The notes beneath the pieces are model-generated. The model did no database searches and was not told where the DNA came from. It worked only from the letters and a program-made list of their open reading frames with translations. The translations under genes were made by a program, and so were the position numbers. 64,000 nt of DNA from Thermoplasmata archaeon (lineage in GTDB: Archaea > Thermoplasmatota > Thermoplasmata > Thermoplasmatales > Thermoplasmataceae). Location of the stretch: assembly GCA_021797355.1 (NCBI GenBank), contig JAJZZX010000001.1, forward strand, positions 186,001-250,000. Reading direction: 5' to 3'. The number at the start of each line of letters is the position of its first letter. Position 1 is the stretch's first letter. Of the stretch, positions 63,003 to 64,000 are shown piece by piece.

Positions 63003-64000
63003 ATGTCTGACTTATCTATGGATTCTCTGGCCACTTCAAAATACACAAGCCCAGCACTTGTTTTCACCTCTCTTGGGCACTTCATTAATGACGGAACTGT
63101 ATTCTTCTTTCCACTGCTCGTGGATATACTGGTTAAAACAGATTCCCTGTCTGCAGTTACAGTAACAATTCTCCTAGGAATATTCTATGCGGCCGCATCC
63201 CTGTTCTCGGTCGAAGTAGGAAGATTAGCCTCTAGATGGAGTAACAAGGGGACGCTCATTGGCATCGGGCTTTTGCTTATGTCACTGGGGTTGGTTGGAT
63301 TCTATTATTCCATAATGGAAGCAGGCAGCATCGTTGTTATTCCTGCTGCAGCCATCTCTGCCCTCTCTGCAGGAATAGGCTCCTCATTTTATCATCCTCT
63401 TGGAGGTTCAGTTCTTCAGATGTCATATTCTGCAGAAAAAAGGGGAAAGGCACTTGGGATAAACGGATCAATGGGGAGTGTTGGCAGGGCCCTGTACCCC
63501 TCTCTTCTCTATGGGTTTGCTGCCCTGTTTACACTGGATTCCTCCTTCCTCGTATTCGGGATATTTGCAGTAGTGGCAGCCATTGCCATATGGCTGGGAC
63601 TTATGCCCATGGCCAACCACTCCAAACAGGATCATAGGCCGGCAAGCAGCAATACCAGCAAGAGAAAAAGTACCTTGTCAGCATCAATAATAATACTTGC
63701 TATTGTGGCCTTCATCAGGAGTACAGCTTCGCAGGGAATAGCATCGTGGATACCGTCTTATATATCGAATGTGCAGAAAGTTGGAATATCATCTCTGCTG
63801 GGATATTCTATAACACTTATGTTCGTGGCTGCAATTATAGGACAGCCAATATTTGGATTCCTAGCCGACAGGATGGATAAGAGGGTGCTGCTTTCTGTCA
63901 GCTCCTTTGGAACTGTGCTCTCAACTCTGGGCTACATATATACGACCGGATCCATATCCCTAGCTTTTCTCATAGTGTTCGGATTTTTCACTTTCAGCGG
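63003..64000 (+). CDS. MFS transporter, fosmidomycin-resistance-like (cut by window edge)
   Basis: An open frame from ATG 63003 that runs off the right end (332 residues seen). It starts MSDLSMDSLATSKYTSPALV. Helix 1 has LGHFINDGTVFFFPLLVDIL and helix 4 has GIGSSFYHPLGGSVLQMSY, close to the GHFxxD and HPxG signatures of Fsr-type MFS exporters. A central loop rich in Ser/Lys/Asn (NHSKQDHRPASSNTSKRKST) separates the halves. Together with the divergent PadR gene it is probably an inducible efflux system. Confidence 0.82.
   Translation, partial: MSDLSMDSLATSKYTSPALVFTSLGHFINDGTVFFFPLLVDILVKTDSLSAVTVTILLGIFYAAASLFSVEVGRLASRWSNKGTLIGIGLLLMSLGLVGFYYSIMEAGSIVVIPAAAISALSAGIGSSFYHPLGGSVLQMSYSAEKRGKALGINGSMGSVGRALYPSLLYGFAALFTLDSSFLVFGIFAVVAAIAIWLGLMPMANHSKQDHRPASSNTSKRKSTLSASIIILAIVAFIRSTASQGIASWIPSYISNVQKVGISSLLGYSITLMFVAAIIGQPIFGFLADRMDKRVLLSVSSFGTVLSTLGYIYTTGSISLAFLIVFGFFTFS

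Overview
The window is a piece of an archaeal chromosome, most likely from an acidophilic, facultatively aerobic member of the Thermoplasmatales (Thermoplasmata). This rests on gene content and architecture, not on a database search. Archaeal information-processing genes are present (aIF6, L31e, L39e, S19e, PDCD5, DRG-type GTPase, archaeal/eukaryotic-type GlyRS, Lrp- and DtxR-type regulators). So are a P3A-type proton ATPase, a cytochrome bd oxidase, a class II B12-dependent ribonucleotide reductase and a Thermoplasma-type short-chain threonine dehydrogenase. TATA boxes usually lie about 25-30 bases before the first ATG (mostly leaderless transcripts). Shine-Dalgarno sequences appear mainly at internal operon genes, several of which start with TTG or GTG. 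No CRISPR array, insertion sequence, integrase or rRNA was seen.

Layout. 1-6.6 kb: Lrp regulator, tRNA-Ser(GGA), sugar nucleotidyltransferase, cobinamide amidohydrolase CbiZ, a proline-type peptidase, two uncharacterised genes and an MFS carrier. 6.7-15 kb: CBS protein plus GlyRS, then a leftward suf operon (sufC-B-D-S-U-ferredoxin) with a divergent SufR-like regulator. 15-27 kb: metabolic genes (threonine dehydrogenase, MoaE, a degenerate aldehyde dehydrogenase, isocitrate dehydrogenase, PurA, AP endonuclease, urocanate hydratase), an MFS carrier, a second nucleotidyltransferase and a coiled-coil protein. 27.5-34 kb: CobQ/CbiP and CbiB of cobamide assembly, PyrF, FtsZ, MFS, PyrE. 33.8-35.7 kb: leftward ribosomal cluster S19e-PDCD5-L39e-L31e-aIF6. 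36-49.7 kb: ABC exporter, HTH-coiled-coil protein, metallo-hydrolase, DtxR-type regulator with a NicO-like metal transporter, APC permease, cytochrome bd, ribbon-helix-helix protein, GDPD, B12-binding radical SAM protein, universal stress protein. 49.9-64 kb: P3A ATPase, membrane proteins, tRNA-Leu(GAG), ChrB-like protein, thiolase, NrdJ, FtcD/FchA/threonine dehydratase, acylphosphatase, DRG GTPase, and a PadR regulator divergent from an MFS gene cut by the right edge.

Links between the genes. Vitamin B12 recurs: salvage (CbiZ), corrin amidation (CbiP) and aminopropanol attachment (CbiB) make the cofactor, and NrdJ and the B12-binding radical SAM protein are likely users. HutU with FtcD and FchA gives most of a histidine-to-glutamate route, but HutH is not in the window. 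The suf operon supplies Fe-S clusters to the ferredoxin, radical SAM protein and regulator.

The best candidate for something undescribed is upstream of nrdJ. A compact three-way-junction RNA fold (58133-58209) lies in what appears to be a long, Shine-Dalgarno-containing 5' leader. It is flanked by two inverted repeats built on the same half-site (TGGTAA), one of them centred on the predicted transcription start. Other points to check are an aldehyde dehydrogenase with Gly exactly where the catalytic Cys belongs, and operator-like palindromes at the SufR-, DtxR- and PadR-type regulator genes.
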